A stretch of DNA of 64,000 nt from Steinernema hermaphroditum (Eukaryota; Nematoda; Chromadorea; Rhabditida; Steinernematidae): positions 16,516,769 through 16,580,768 of the forward strand of contig CM059624.1 in NCBI GenBank assembly GCA_030435675.1, written 5' to 3'. The notes under the pieces were generated by a model. It was not told where the DNA came from. It did no database searches and saw only the letters and a list, made by a program, of their open reading frames with translations. Position numbers and translations under genes: made by a program. Shown here one piece after another: positions 11,101-22,689 of this stretch. The first letter of the stretch is position 1. Every line of letters starts with the position of its first letter.

Positions 11101-14100
11101 ACGCACCGCTAACAAGAAAACGGAAGAAATGACGTGCTGAGCCGGGGCGATCGCTGTGGGACGTAAGTTTTCTTGTGTGTCGGACCCAACCTCTTCGGAC
11201 TTTGGTCGAAATGTTCGAGACTCTCGATTTCGAATCTTTTCGAGTCTCGATCTCGAGATGATGACTTGAATTATCACAGAATTGCATTACTTCATGGATG
11301 GTGTTTTGACGTGTTATTGTATCAATTAATTGACACTTATGCATACTTTACGTCACAGGTTTTAACAACAAGATAACCAAGATAATATAATGTAAATTAA
11401 TGATAATATAATGTAAAAACAAGATAATGTAAATTTTTTTTTGTCGGTAAGGTAAAAGTAAATATAACACCTGTCTAAATCACAAGCATACAATTATACC
11501 GGCTCAAAAAGGTTAAATACATTGCCTAGTACCATCTTTTCAGCGCAAGAAGCATTATTGGCGTCTCGACACGAAGTCGATTATTATGTACAAGGACGAG
11601 AACTCCACTGGCTACTATAAGGTGAGCTGGAAAAACATGGTCGAAAACGCGGAACTAGAGACATCCGCCCGACATGCCTTCGGCAATTTTACAACTCTTT
11701 TGCTTTGCACAGGAACTTCCTCTAAACGAGATTCTCGACGTAAAAACGATCGAACAGCACGCGCCCCTCGAAGAGCAGCTCACACACTACTTCGAGATCA
11801 AGACGCATACGGCAGTTTACTATATCGGTGAGTTACATTCTCTAAAAAGGGGTGGGTGGAACCTTTAAAAGAGCGATCTGAAGTGTAACTGAAGACGAAG
11901 GTGGCGTCTACTGGTGTGATCGTTAAAAAGAACACGTTTTTTGAAGTTAACGTTTACGCTTCCTGATGAGCCCTGGCAGCGCCTTCTTTGCCGCTGACGG
12001 CGGCAGTAGGACCTCGAGCGTTCTCGCGCGCCGTCACCACCGCTGAGAACCGGTACCTGATGAAGTTTTAACTTTGTGATTGACTGTGATCTCACGTTTA
12101 GGAGTGAAACAGCTGGCGCGGGTGTTTTCGACCTTGATTGCAATGGGCTAAAACGGAAACAGTTTTTGCAGTGCTGTTTCGAGGATTCTCCGCGCACTTC
12201 CGCCAATTGTGCGCTTCGAGAGCTTTACGAAACCCCGCGCGTTATTTCTAATGCATGCACTTATTATCCACCTCTGCTTTCACGGAGACCCCCCTTGGGC
12301 GCTCGTTCAGTCACTTCAAAAGCGACTCTACTGTTTGCACAAAAGATTTTTTTGCTCTCGACATTTCTTCGCGTCGTCCACTTTTTATGCGTGGTATTAA
12401 CCTCATTCGTCTTCTAATTACGAAAATTGACATGCATGGCTGGCACCATCTCAGCTAATGTCACTAAAACACTGAACACCCGAAAATCCGGACAGCCAAA
12501 CGTAATCTTGCACTGTGTGAAAAATCAAATTTTTATATTCGGCAATGTAATTTTTAAACAACGATGTCATCCGCTTGAGTTTATTTATCGTATCAGCTTA
12601 CGCATCGAGAGACGTCACATATTCACAAGAACCATATTGTCGCCTCGTAGTCGCCGGTCTTCTTCTGGCTTCGGCACAGGGCACAGCATCAGAGTAGAGC
12701 GCGGCACTCCCATAGCGCGGCAGAGGCGAGCAGTCCGGACGGGAGAGCACAGCGAACCCATCTTCAGCTCGGATAGCGGCGCGGACGTCGGAGTTTTGGA
12801 ACACTTTCGGCGGCTTCCGTGAGCAGCGCGGGCAACTACCGGCATCCGGGCGATTCGCATTGTCGAAGCACAGCGGGCGAACCGAAAATCATCAGAACAG
12901 ATAGCTAGACGTTCTTCGGAGTTATAGCGCTTCTTCGGTTGGACGACCCGACCGATCGCTGGGGACACAAATGAACGAATCGTAATATTTTGGCGACTAT
13001 CTATTTGTTAGCATGGGCGCGAAATTGGTGATGTTCTTGCGTTATCTTATGTTTTAAAGCCGCGTTGCGCTCCTTTCTATCAGTACATAATGACATTTCT
13101 TTGCCCTCTCTTGATGCAGTGATGTCACGCAATCAAATTACTTATTCTCATATGTATAATCATCTGAATGTACCTCAACGTCACATTGACAAGAATATGT
13201 TTATAATTTGCAATTTTTCAACTTTAATAATAATATGACAACGCCTTACTTTTTGATTCGACCTTATCCCGCGAGGAACAGGCATTTCGATGTCTCTTCC
13301 CGAAGACAAGGGTCCGAAAGTGCGAACTTCGAACACCCCCTCATCACCTTTTTGCATGTGCGCGCAACCGGTCGGCGGACGGACGACGCGCTTCGCCGAC
13401 TCTGATGACAAAGTCTTCTTCGCGATGCAGAACTTAAAGATACGCAACCGGATTTTGCGCTGCCGCCCGTCTCCGGACACCGCCTTTCACATGCAAATTC
13501 TGTATGGTAGCCATGTCGCTTTCTATGCGCTTTTTCGCATCGTTCTTATTAGAAAATACTGTGTACTTATTATAATACTTGAGTATTTTTTATCGGAGGT
13601 GATCTTCTGGAGTGTGAGGTCGAAGCCGTGCTACTGGTGAGATATCTGCTTGTGGGCACGAAGCGGTCGCTATACGAACCAGATGAGCGCGAAGTCGTTG
13701 GTCAGCTAAGGCGCTGTGACCCGGTTCCTGACCGTTGATGCGGTCGGATTACATGCTTTTTGTGCAACTAATTGTACGAAGAATCCATCCGTGGATGTTA
13801 TACGCTTTGGCTATTGTGCCTTCTTGCGAGATAGGCCTTCTTCCTCTGATTAGCGGTGTTCCATATGAGTAATTTTTATAACTATGCGCCTTAGAGCGAT
13901 CGCGCTTTTTGAAACATTTTATGGCGTTAATGAAGTGTTGCTTTTGAAAACCAGTAATTTGAGTATGAGTAATTCTAAAAATGAGTAATTTGTATCATTA
14001 TGGGCGGACCCCTACTTTTTTGGACATGTCGCAAATGCATTTTTTTCTTTTTTAGCTTACTGCACTTGACTATTCTTATCTCTACGCCGCAATCTTAAAT

Positions 14101-17100
14101 CTAAAGTCGTCAGATAATGCTCGAAATATCCCATTTGACACTTAGCGAATCTCTTGCACTACTAAAATTTTGATTAATGTTAACGATACACACGAGAGTT
14201 AAAGAATTGTTACTTGACTGTCGAATTGAAGCTTTGTTGCAAGCTCTCTTGAATAACCGGTTTTTTAATCTTATTACGGTGATGCGGAACCGGCGGCTGT
14301 CTCAAGACCTTGTATGCTACATTTGGAAGGAAAGCTTAAGTTATGAGTTGCGCCTTTTGAGGACTGTAGTTTGCCCTCAGCGTAATAACAACTTCGTTTC
14401 TTTTGCCATTTACACTGAACATGACATGTGATGTCAGTTATTATTGGATGTTGTTATATTTGGCTATTATTAGAAGTCTATTTTAGTCAACTTTATTTCA
14501 GGTTGACAGTGCGAGTTTAGCGCATGTTTGGTTAATACAATAGTGTGATACATAAATTTCTTTGACGATTCTTGCTATGATTAATGCTATTTGTATCGTT
14601 TCTTATGGTGAACGAATCGTTCAGTGTGAGTCTCGCCACGCTCTGCGGACGTGCATCACACCAAAACATTCATGTTATATTGGCACAATTGGGTGAATAC
14701 CTCACAGAAATCGTCATATGTTGTTCAATGCGAAATCCTAACGGATCACCGTAGACCTTAGACCGAGCATTATTTAATGCGCATGCTTGGCTAATAGCAT
14801 ACAAATTTCATTGCTCTATGGTCTAGCATTTGAAGAACCAAATAAAATCCCCGCTACCATTGCAATTTACTTAATTCAGTTGAACAGCTATCCCAAGCTG
14901 TCCCGTACGCTTTGCTTAACCGCGTCTTACACCCTTAGTCAAGCCGTTTACTTAAAATAAACCACCACAGGGAAAAGCTGAAAGTGAAAGGACGAAAAGT
15001 AAGAACGGGAATAATAACAACACCATAGTAAGCTGCATCACGTTTATGTGCAGTCCTCCTCGTTTATGGGTAGTTCCTGTCTAGACCTGTCCTACAAATT
15101 TGTATACTGTATTGCTTTTTTATGTTTCTTTCTGAAGACGTATAGCGCAATAACAAGCCAATTATTGCGTACGATGCACCGCGATTCACGATTGCCCACC
15201 TATTGTGTGCTCATAAATAGCTCTAATCCGCTCACGCTCAAATAAAATTGGCTTTTTGCGCTAGTTGTTATGCAAGCATTTATCGGTGCTGTCGCTTTTC
15301 TCTCTATTTTGTATAGTTATGTCTGGATTTTGCAACCAGTTTTCTTAGTCTGCTAGTAATCTTTGGGCGACTGAATCTATTGACTGATCACGTTGCAAGT
15401 CACATATCTGACTGTTTATGGTGGATCTTACTGCGAAAAGCCCTTGAAATTTGTAAATATACATTTTCTGCTTTGTATTTTTTTTATGTTCGTTTTAATG
15501 CACTCTTCATTTGCGCAGGTTGTCTTAGAAACGTCGTTCAATTTGAAAGTTGCACTTAGTCCAGCAAGCTTACTTAGCAACCTGTTCGGTATGGCGCCGG
15601 CGGTGGCGCAAAAATCAGGTTGTTTCTTCAACCACTTACATCTCGCTTAATTAATCATCGTTTTTCGCGCGTTTGGCCTCCAAACCATCTACTTCATGTT
15701 GCGAACGCTCGCGCCAAACCGCTTTTGCATGAAAAGAGGAAGTTCTTAGGCTGTGACGTTATCTTTGTGTTATCTCAAAAAAACCTTTCGCGAAATGAGA
15801 ATTGAGAGCATTCTCTTCTTACTGAAGCATTACGCTTAAAACAGTGAGGAGAAACACTAGGTAAGTTGGATGCAACATCACTGATGAAATGAAAGAACCA
15901 GGCAAGGCTGTCTACTGTTTCAGCATTGACAAGGTATTAGCATCACATTGTTAGGTGATCAGTTGAAAGTCCCTTTATTGTCTTTACATGACTCTTAAAA
16001 GACTCCCGCAGATCTTTATCAACATTGGAAGGATAGCCATTGTTTCCACCATCGCCTGAGCTGATATAGTATCGGCGCTACGCTTATCGGACTTCGGGTC
16101 GGTTTCTTCAATCTTCTTCAAACAGCTTTTCACGGTACCGTGACATTAGAGCGTCTGAGTGTGGAGCCACTATCCCTGCAAAAACAACATCTCTCAGTTG
16201 GGCTCTATAAAATGGGACTGAGCCCAACCACAGTGCTAGGAAATACTCAAAACTTCCAAGTCTAGAATGATAGCGATCTTCTGGACTTGCTTCTCGGGCT
16301 CGGTTCAATCAATAGCTAGGAGGCTGACCAAAGTTTAGACATCAAAAATGATGAGACTTAGACAGCCAGAAGCTTCGTTATCGAGGCTTCTCCCACTATT
16401 TTATATGGCTCGCTGATGTTGACGCTCTTATGTTGCCGCACGGCGTTTCACCGGCTTAGTTTTCAATGTGAATCATGAAACGTCCTTAAAAAGATTATGT
16501 TGTGCAAGAGCGATTTTGTGCTCCTGTTGCAAAAAGCCGTCACTTTCGGAGAACTTAGTCACATTAAAAAAAAATATTGATAGCGACCTTCCGCAAATGT
16601 GAGGATATTACCCTTTTCTTTTCTTTTGTATACCTGCTCCAGCTGAACTAGTGACTTTCCACCAGCCCACGCAGTAGACAGTTGTTCAATAAATATTGGC
16701 GATGACCCATTACAGTTATTATCAAATATTTTAAAGGTTTATTTTACTCACGCTGTTAAATATGCGAACTTATAATGCCCTTATGTTGTTGGGCACTGCC
16801 CTCCTTAAGCTGTGGGAACAAAAATTTCGAAAGTACAAAAAACAGGCTACCAGTATTTGCCGAAGTGGACCGCCTATTTTCGTCCTGGACGAACTGTAGA
16901 CTAACGTCCTCATGTGTGTTTGCAAAGCAGAGCCGGATCTCCATTGCGTATTTACTTCAAGTTTCGCGAAGATGAGTATTTGTTTAACGATTAAAGTCGT
17001 TCTGTCTGCTCCTTTTTTTGCTCTTTTGCTCATTGACCTCAGTTGGCGCACGCAGAGCACATCAATCTCATGTCGACGCAAATCTGCGCCGAAACGTGCC

Positions 17101-20100
17101 CGCTTCCACCCGTCTCCTTCTAGCAACATTGCGCACTGCTACCAGTGGTGCCGACCTTGGGTCAGCTCTGGTTCGTTTTTGTTACAACTGCGCTCTCGCG
17201 ACAGGAAGAAACTTCGCTTCCGCCCCGGCAACATCCACTCTTAATGGTTCTACTTTTTCTCTATTTGTCTCCGGCGGCGATGTCTTTTTGGGCGATTGAT
17301 CGCCGTGGTTTTTCCAATCGAATAACGCCGGCGATCGCTTTGTTCTCCACGAGCCGCCCACTCCCCTCAGCAGACGCCGCGTTCGGTTTGGTCGCCGTCG
17401 CAAAATGTTTGCAATTGGTTCCCGCGCGGGCGAAAACATTCAACGAAAACGATTTTTTGTTCTTTTAATGTGTGTTTCAAGTCAGGTTTTGGTATTTTCC
17501 GCGTACTAAGCTCTATTTCTGTTGCCTTATTTTCGTGAGTGAATCCTAAAAGTACTACATTTTAATATGTCTCATTTCTACTACTTTAATTCTTTATTCG
17601 CACATTCTGTCTCAAATGCAAATGCGCCAAATGCTTCTTAATGAGACGTCTTTGGCGTTGGATATAAGGAACACGTTTGCGAATAGCACTACTTGAAAAT
17701 ACTGGCGACTAAAATTCAGGACAACCCTAGGCTATCCACGAAAGGGAGGGAAACTGATGAAATATACAGATCTTAAGCGGAAATCGCAAAATACGTCTGA
17801 GTTTCTTCGATTTATTTTCTTTCCGGTAGTGTAGCATTTATCCTCTGCCCCTGTTTGCGCGGTCATTTTTAGAGACGTTTCCGTTGCGTCGTCCTCTACT
17901 CTTCCGACATTTTTCCACATTCTGATTAATTGTGTCTCGTGTCGACTTCTGATTTCTCTAATTTTCACTTAGGAACGCCCAACGTATGGCGGTGTGCCCA
18001 ATGTTACCACGGTAATAGAGGCCACGGACCTCGAGGCATGAGGTAATTATGGGACTTCGCTTGACGCACCTCGTGTTATTTTCCATATTACGTCTGTAGG
18101 AGTAAAACGCAAAAAACTAGCCGAAGCGTTTTAATCGCAGTAACTAGGCTCATTAATGAAAATAAGGAGATGCCTAGACGAGATATCGCTGCACAATGTC
18201 TCTCACATATTATTTTTGAGCATATAACTGCTTAAAGACAAGTATTTACTGTTAGTAGAATTTTTAATTTTCTGTGATATAGCAACTAACTAGTATTCAG
18301 ATATACCTTCAGGGTCTTGATATCTATAAATGGCCCATAATTAGCGCTGACAGTAGCTTCAGTGGCTTCACTTTACTTCACGCTGTTCTGATTCGTTACT
18401 CGTATTATGTACCGCGATGCATCCTCTCTTCTCATTTGCCACACACCCACTTTCTTCAGCAACCCATCATCTCCTTTCTGCTTCCAAGCACAGCAAGCGG
18501 ACTCGCTCTCTTTCCTGACAAGCACATGGTGCTTCTGACCCGCGGATGATTCTGAACAAAGGCGGTTGCTGTGTTAATCAACCAATGGTCGTAACTGCCG
18601 TCACCGCTGGGCCTACCATAGCCACAGATGCGAATGCCGATCACTATCCGCTGATCCATTTCACAGCGCGGAAGCCGTCGTTTTTTGACACGGCGTTCCG
18701 CTTCTTCCCCACTGTCCATCGGCCAGTTGCTAAACGAAAAGATGCAATAAAGGCATCAATGGCCTTTTTCACTGGAATCAGCAGACGAAAAAATTGTATC
18801 CCCTACAATAACCGTTTCCTAAATTATACCGTCCATTTAGCTGGAGCGCCATGCGATGACCGCGGAGCGCAGAATCAGTCGGACAATGCGACCTCGTGGT
18901 CGACAGCAATCAAACAGGCTTTGATGCCTGTGACCCCGCAGTCATCGACTCCAACGACTGGCACCCCTGGGACCAAAGGCGCTGATCAGCTTAAGGTGCC
19001 CGCTCCGGGCGAGACCGGGCACCTTGGAGTGCAGATTCAGAGCGAACAAGAGTTCTCGCAACTGTATCAAATTTTTGCTGACGAAGTTCTCGGATCTGGA
19101 CAGTTCGGAACGGTCTATGGAGGTAAAGAAGCAATTGCGTTCTTTTGCTACCGTACCTATAGGCATCCAACGCAAGTCGGGTAAACATGTCGCCGTCAAA
19201 CTTATCGACAAGCTCAAATTTCCAAGCAATAAGGAAGCGGCTCTCCGCACCGAGGTCGACATTCTGCAGGTGAGCATTTGAACGCTTTTAAGTTGTAGTA
19301 AGCATTTCGCTTATCCTGTCGAATGAGCAATTGTGTTTACGCTTTTCCGAAATGCCAAAGAGTCCTCATTTTAGTTTTATTTGTATATCATTGGTCTAGA
19401 CTCCTGGGGCTCCCACAAAGGTCGTTTGAGTGGATGTAAAGAATAAGGCTAAAATTAGAGGCGATGACATTTGCCGGTAACGGGGTAATGGCGAATAAGT
19501 GGAAGTGCGAAAGTGCACCAGTCATAGGGACGTTTATTTAAATGAAAAGTGAACTTTCGGAATACATTGTTTGTAGAGTGTTTTCATTAGACTGAGCTAC
19601 AGTATACAAAGACGACGAGTTCCTCTTTAGAAAGATAACCTTTTAAAAATGAACGAGTAAAGAGCATATTAGGATGCCTTGCAAAACATCTGATAAGATC
19701 TCATCTTGAAGGTTTGATCGTTCCGATGAGAAAAATGACAAATTGTTTTTTCAGAAAGTTTGCCATCCCGGGGTCGTCGAATTCCAGCAGATGCTCGAAA
19801 CTCCTGATCGCATCTTTGTGGTCATGGAAAAGCTCAAGGGCGACATGCTGGAGATGATTCTCAGCAGCGAAAAGGGGAGACTGTCTGAACGCATAACACA
19901 GTTCCTTGTGCACCAAATCCTCATCGCTCTCCACTATCTGCATAGCCAAAACATCGTTCATTGTGACCTGAAGCCCGAGAACATTCTGCTCAGCTCGGAC
20001 TCGGACTTTCCCCAAGTGAAACTATGTGATTTTGGATTTGCTCGGATTATTGGAGAGCGCAGTTTCCGCCGCTCAGTGGTCGGCACTCCGGCTTACTTGG

Positions 20101-20891
20101 GTATCTTTTTGAATTGAAGACAGATATGTGATGATGCGATCTTCAGCTCCCGAAGTGCTCCGCAACAAAGGATTTAACCGCTCCTTGGACATGTGGTCAG
20201 TCGGTGTCATCGTCTACGTTAGTCTGTCCGGAACGTTCCCTTTCAACGAAGATGAAGACATCAACGACCAAATCCAGAATGCGGAATTCATGTATCCCCC
20301 CACTCCCTGGCGGGATATAAGTGACAGCGGTGAGTGAAGAATGCATGTGACGTAAATGAGATTTAAGTAATTAACGAGCAAAACACTGACCGATGATAGT
20401 TTGTGTTCAAAGTAGTGACCTCATAGGGATTATTAGGCTTGTTTGGTCATTCAAGCAAGAGTCGTCGTCAAACGAAGCAGCGATCGAAAATAATAACTAA
20501 AAACGAAAGGAAGGAAACCATAAAAAAGTACAAGAGCCGTTGCCTACTTAATGCAGGCATTACTACACACTCTACAGCACTCACATAGAAAATCTGAATG
20601 TTTTTTAAGTTAATATCCTTATTATAGCAATCGATTTCATAAATGGACTCCTTCAAGTGAAAATGAGCAAACGCTTAACAGTGTCCAAGTCTTTGGCCCA
20701 TATATGGCTTCAGGTAAATTGCATAGTAAAGTGTCCATATGAATGAATGAAACTTGCAGAATTATCAACTTTGGTGTGATCTCAGAAACCTCGAGAAAGA
20801 AGTCGGCGAACGTTTCGTGACTCACGAAAGCGACGATGCTCGCTGGTCGGAATATGAACGATCTCACGGTCTCACACCCGTATATGTCTAA
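5049..20891 (+). CDS. dkf-2: Protein kinase D (DKF-2-like), whole gene
   Basis: Serine/threonine kinase of the PKD family, recruited to membranes by diacylglycerol and activated by novel PKCs. Coding exons: 5049-5107, 5282-5561, 5611-5752, 7237-7368, 7415-7539, 7581-7787, 7833-8022, 8546-8653, 8798-8866, 9779-9939, 9987-10094, 11544-11621, 11713-11827, 18841-19122, 19163-19269, 19755-20100, 20147-20329, 20628-20713, 20760-20891. All junctions are GT-AG and in matching phase. The model gives about 969 residues: ubiquitin-like domain about 74-161, C1a 173-222, C1b 347-396, PH about 511-592, kinase about 667-930. Catalytic residues: GSGQFG loop 676-681, Lys698, Asp792 in HCDLKPEN, Asp813 in DFG, activation-loop Ser824 and Ser828 (SFRRS). 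The SFRRS loop and two C1 domains fit DKF-2 better than DKF-1. The 5' exon is the least certain part; alternative first exons are likely in this family. Confidence 0.93.
5282..5752 (+). CDS. dkf-2: Kinase exons for the ubiquitin-like N-terminal domain
   Basis: Two exons (5282-5561, 5611-5752) are separated by a 49-bp intron with donor GTAAGT and an unusual but phase-correct AAG acceptor. The first part is a low-complexity Pro/Ser/Arg linker. From [16 protein letters not shown] onward it follows the PKD N-terminal fold that precedes C1a, including [17 protein letters not shown] and [10 protein letters not shown], which align with the human PKD sequence LLFRHDPTSENILQL. In mammalian PKDs this ubiquitin-like region mediates dimerisation. 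Confidence 0.85.
5753..7236. other. Kinase intron, 1484 bp
   Basis: Donor GTAAGT, acceptor TTATTTCAG. It contains a 19-bp direct repeat near 5.9 kb and otherwise nothing recognised. A GC-rich patch at about 6.9-7.1 kb has short open frames on both strands without splice support. Confidence 0.6.
5877..5926 (+). repeat. 19-bp direct repeat, two copies
   Basis: CAGGCACTAGCTGACCATA occurs at 5877-5895 and again at 5908-5926, a shift of 31 bases, with the partial word CTGACCATAT between them. It is a small local duplication in the kinase intron. Confidence 0.6.
7237..7539 (+). CDS. dkf-2: Kinase exons encoding C1a
   Basis: Exons 7237-7368 and 7415-7539 join across a 46-bp intron inside the zinc finger. 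Together they give the full C1 signature H-X12-C-X2-C-X13-C-X2-C-X4-H-X2-C-X7-C, with every spacing exact (residues 173-222 of the model). The segment [20 protein letters not shown] is nearly the same as in human PKDs. C1a domains bind diacylglycerol or phorbol esters. Confidence 0.93.
7581..8653 (+). CDS. dkf-2: Kinase exons: Ser/Thr/Pro linker and C1b
   Basis: Exon 7581-7787 encodes a Ser/Thr/Pro-rich linker between the two zinc fingers. Exons 7833-8022 and 8546-8653 encode C1b with all eight metal ligands at the exact spacing (residues 347-396, [17 protein letters not shown]... [13 protein letters not shown]). The junction between the last two falls in the CRDC pair and reconstitutes the Asp codon, which confirms the splice. 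The 523-bp intron between them contains two adjacent hairpins. Confidence 0.92.
8274..8352. other. Two adjacent hairpins in a kinase intron
   Basis: CCTCTCGGC (8274-8282) pairs with GCCGAGAGG (8291-8299), and AGGGCACC (8324-8331) pairs with GGTGCCCT (8345-8352). Both stems are perfect and lie in the sense intron 8023-8545. They could belong to an intronic structured RNA or a small inserted element. I see no box motifs that identify a snoRNA class and no tRNA fold. Confidence 0.3.
8798..8866 (+). CDS. dkf-2: Kinase linker exon
   Basis: A short 69-bp exon between acceptor TCTTTAG and donor GTAAGT. It enters and leaves in phase 1 and encodes a Ser-rich then acidic linker ([17 protein letters not shown]). 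It splices in phase directly to 9779. A possible exon starting at 8976 cannot exit in the required phase and is left out. Confidence 0.75.
9230..9500. mobile_element. Inverted-repeat (MITE-like) element in kinase intron
   Basis: The sequence from ATATGGACAGGGTGATCGCG (from 9268) is repeated in inverted order ending at about 9453, with GATCAACTTCATGGG matched by CCCATGAAGTTGGTC further in. The arms extend outward with decay to GGCATAAAAC (about 9241-9250) and GTTTTATGCC (about 9469-9478), possibly beyond to 9130 and 9590. As a consequence both strands show the same short peptide. No coding capacity. A palindromic non-autonomous DNA element is the simplest reading; no target-site duplication was identified. 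Confidence 0.6.
9779..10094 (+). CDS. dkf-2: Kinase exons: acidic linker and start of PH domain
   Basis: Exon 9779-9939 encodes a linker ending in an acidic Ser/Glu-rich stretch ([20 protein letters not shown]). Exon 9987-10094 opens with [16 protein letters not shown] and runs into [16 protein letters not shown]. This is the conserved entry to the PKD PH domain (human: IPLMRVV... KEGWMVHYT). The donor ATG|GTAATG precedes a 1449-bp intron. Confidence 0.9.
10095..11543. other. Kinase intron, 1449 bp
   Basis: Intron within the PH domain. AT-rich with a short AATATAATGTAAA-type repeat at about 11.38-11.44 kb close to the acceptor. No gene or element recognised. Confidence 0.6.
11544..11827 (+). 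CDS. dkf-2: Kinase exons: rest of PH domain
   Basis: Exon 11544-11621 encodes [19 protein letters not shown], which matches the PKD strand RKRHYWRLD, and exon 11713-11827 encodes [16 protein letters not shown]... [14 protein letters not shown]. Together they complete the PH fold, which in PKDs restrains the kinase. The exon leaves in phase 1 at TAT ATC G|GTGAGT and is followed by the longest intron of the gene. Confidence 0.92.
11828..18840. other. Kinase intron, about 7.0 kb
   Basis: Separates the PH and kinase regions. It is far longer than its neighbours. It holds one copy of a dispersed GC-rich repeat (12.6-12.98 kb) and a GC-rich patch at about 17.02-17.46 kb that is open on both strands but has no splice or family support. 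The remainder is AT-rich and unrecognised. An internal promoter for a shorter isoform could lie here, but nothing in the sequence proves it. Confidence 0.65.
12596..12985 (+). repeat. Dispersed GC-rich repeat, copy A
   Basis: Begins with GAGACGTCACATATTCACAAG and continues with GTAGTCGCCGGTCTTCTTCT. It has a middle block around GCGGCGCGGACGTCGGAGTT and ends near GACCCGACCGATCGCTGG. The first and middle blocks recur at 24.42-24.6 kb and the last block at 23.06-23.09 kb. It is probably an end region of the LINE family seen at 23.3-24.4 kb, or a short element mobilised by it. Confidence 0.5.
18841..20891 (+). CDS. dkf-2: Kinase exons: catalytic domain and C-terminus
   Basis: Six exons (18841-19122, 19163-19269, 19755-20100, 20147-20329, 20628-20713, 20760-20891) encode the catalytic half. 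It starts with a linker containing AIKQALMPV, as in human PKDs. Then come [24 protein letters not shown] (Lys698), [48 protein letters not shown] and LDMWSVGV. The kinase ends with [20 protein letters not shown] and the PKD tail [14 protein letters not shown]. The protein ends in ...TPVYV, a hydrophobic end that could be a PDZ ligand. The 40-bp and 46-bp introns are among the shortest in the gene. No canonical AATAAA lies just after the TAA at 20889. Confidence 0.95.
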
Positions 20892-22685
20892 CTTTTTCCT
20901 ACATCTTAACCCATCTCGTTATCATGTCGTATTTCTATCTGTAATAACGAAATGCTTTCCGTCGTTCGAACATATCTCAAAAGAAGACCTATGTGTAAAT
21001 ATGACTGAGAATTCTAAGGACATTCTTCGCGCATTTCCCCAAAAGAATCTCTGGCCTATTATATTCCTCTCACCGAATAGAGAAATCAGTTAAATTCCAA
21101 ATGTATATTACTGACTTAATTAAATGTGATTATTTGTCCGTCTTCCTCTGCTCTCTCTTCTTTTCATCAGTGTTATGACTTCATCGTTCATCACATTCGC
21201 AGTAAACTAGAGCTGTTGAAGTACAGATGGCAATCAGAACAAATGATCTTTGTGCGGTCACTACATAGAGTTGAGGGGAAAACAAGTTTGCGGAAAGAGA
21301 CAAACAAGTGTGGCTGCACAAAAGAACGATTTTAAGTGGTTCGTTGGGGGTCACCACAGTGAATAGCCTCCTTGCCTTCAGTGAATTTACTCTTTACGGG
21401 CGCCATTTAATGCGAAACCAGTCAATTAAATGGAAGAGGTGAAAAAGCGAACAATGTGAACGAATCGTGGAAAACATTCGAGTGGATCAAATGATAGCCT
21501 GACCAGCACTGATTTTGTAAAAGCACTACTCGATAGCCATCATCATAAACGAATGCTTACCCACATATACTCTCATATTCTTACCTAAGGCCTTAAACAG
21601 ATATACATCGTTAAGCACTGTGAGCGCTGAGCGCTAATTGCTCAGGTCTTACTGTAAGGTGAACTTATCCGATTTCATAGAAGGCGCCATATTATACTTT
21701 TGACTCATGAAAGTGAATGAAAACCCTCCATTCTGGACCACATTTTGTAGTAGATCCGCACACCTAAGAACTTGGGGATTTTAATTGACAAGTCACTACA
21801 TAAAGCGTGCAAATACCGTGAATCATCATTTTCCCCATTAAAACCAACCTATTGAGTGAAATAAGCGGAAAGTGCTGTTGGAGATCTTTGTCCTTCAAGA
21901 CTTAGAATCTTAGCTTAAGCAGAATTCAAGGTTTCAAAATGACAGGAAATATGGGATTTTTAGCGTTTGTCACATGGGGTGGGTCTATCATATTGCACCG
22001 CTCTGTATGCAGATGCGATCTCTTCGTTCGATGTGCTACGCGTCAAACGAAATCAAATTCTACGCCGCTTCGAAGTCCAGGATTACTTATGGGATGTGTT
22101 CTACTTGTGCTGTGCAATGAAGAAAGAAGAAGATCGGCGACTACTGTGTGAGACATCTTTTCTTTTTTGTGCCATAATATGTAGGTGTGTTGTATGTTGA
22201 ATCAAGAAATAAAACTGGAAGACTGGAACTGCTCAAGAATACAGATGCTAAAAGTGGTGAAGGTTCGTCGTGGTGTCTGCTGGACATTGTAATCGATACA
22301 TCGATTCCATTAACGAATGAAAAAGATCATGCCGTTCAACATCGAATTCTTGAATTCTTGCTCGATCATACAGGCACGTGTGAGAGACATGATTCAAAAG
22401 GCTCTCTGTAAAACATCGTCTGCAATGTGTTATCGTGATTTTTTGGTAGACCGCATGCCAGAAACTCCTCTTCTCGTTTTGTTTATTGTTTTAATTTAGG
22501 TGAATTCTACGATACCACTTCATAAATGTGAAATTTTAATGAACTGCTAATTGGCCCTACTTTCTCCAAGAAATGTTATAGAAAAGAATACCGTTTTTAC
22601 ATTTACTCTTGACTCAATGACATTCGTCATACAAGAAATCTCATAATGCACAATGAAGAACTGCATATCACCGTTGTCGCTGCTT
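20892..22685. other. Intergenic, mostly unrecognised
   Basis: Region downstream of the kinase gene. It is AT-rich with short open frames only. A small piece at about 22110-22145 (GAAGAAGATCGGCGACTACT) is the reverse complement of the start of the dispersed repeat seen at 12.6 and 24.4 kb, so at least one repeat fragment lies here on the minus strand. Confidence 0.4.
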
Positions 22686-22689
22686 CTCT

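Noticed and set aside
16108..16308. 66-codon minus-strand frame starting [15 protein letters not shown].
   Set aside because: No family match, and a TTTTTGCAG acceptor-like word in the middle of the frame. Not enough to support a gene.
17018..17468. GC-rich open frames on both strands in the 7-kb intron.
   Set aside because: No splice support, no conserved motif, and open frames on both strands are expected in GC-rich DNA.
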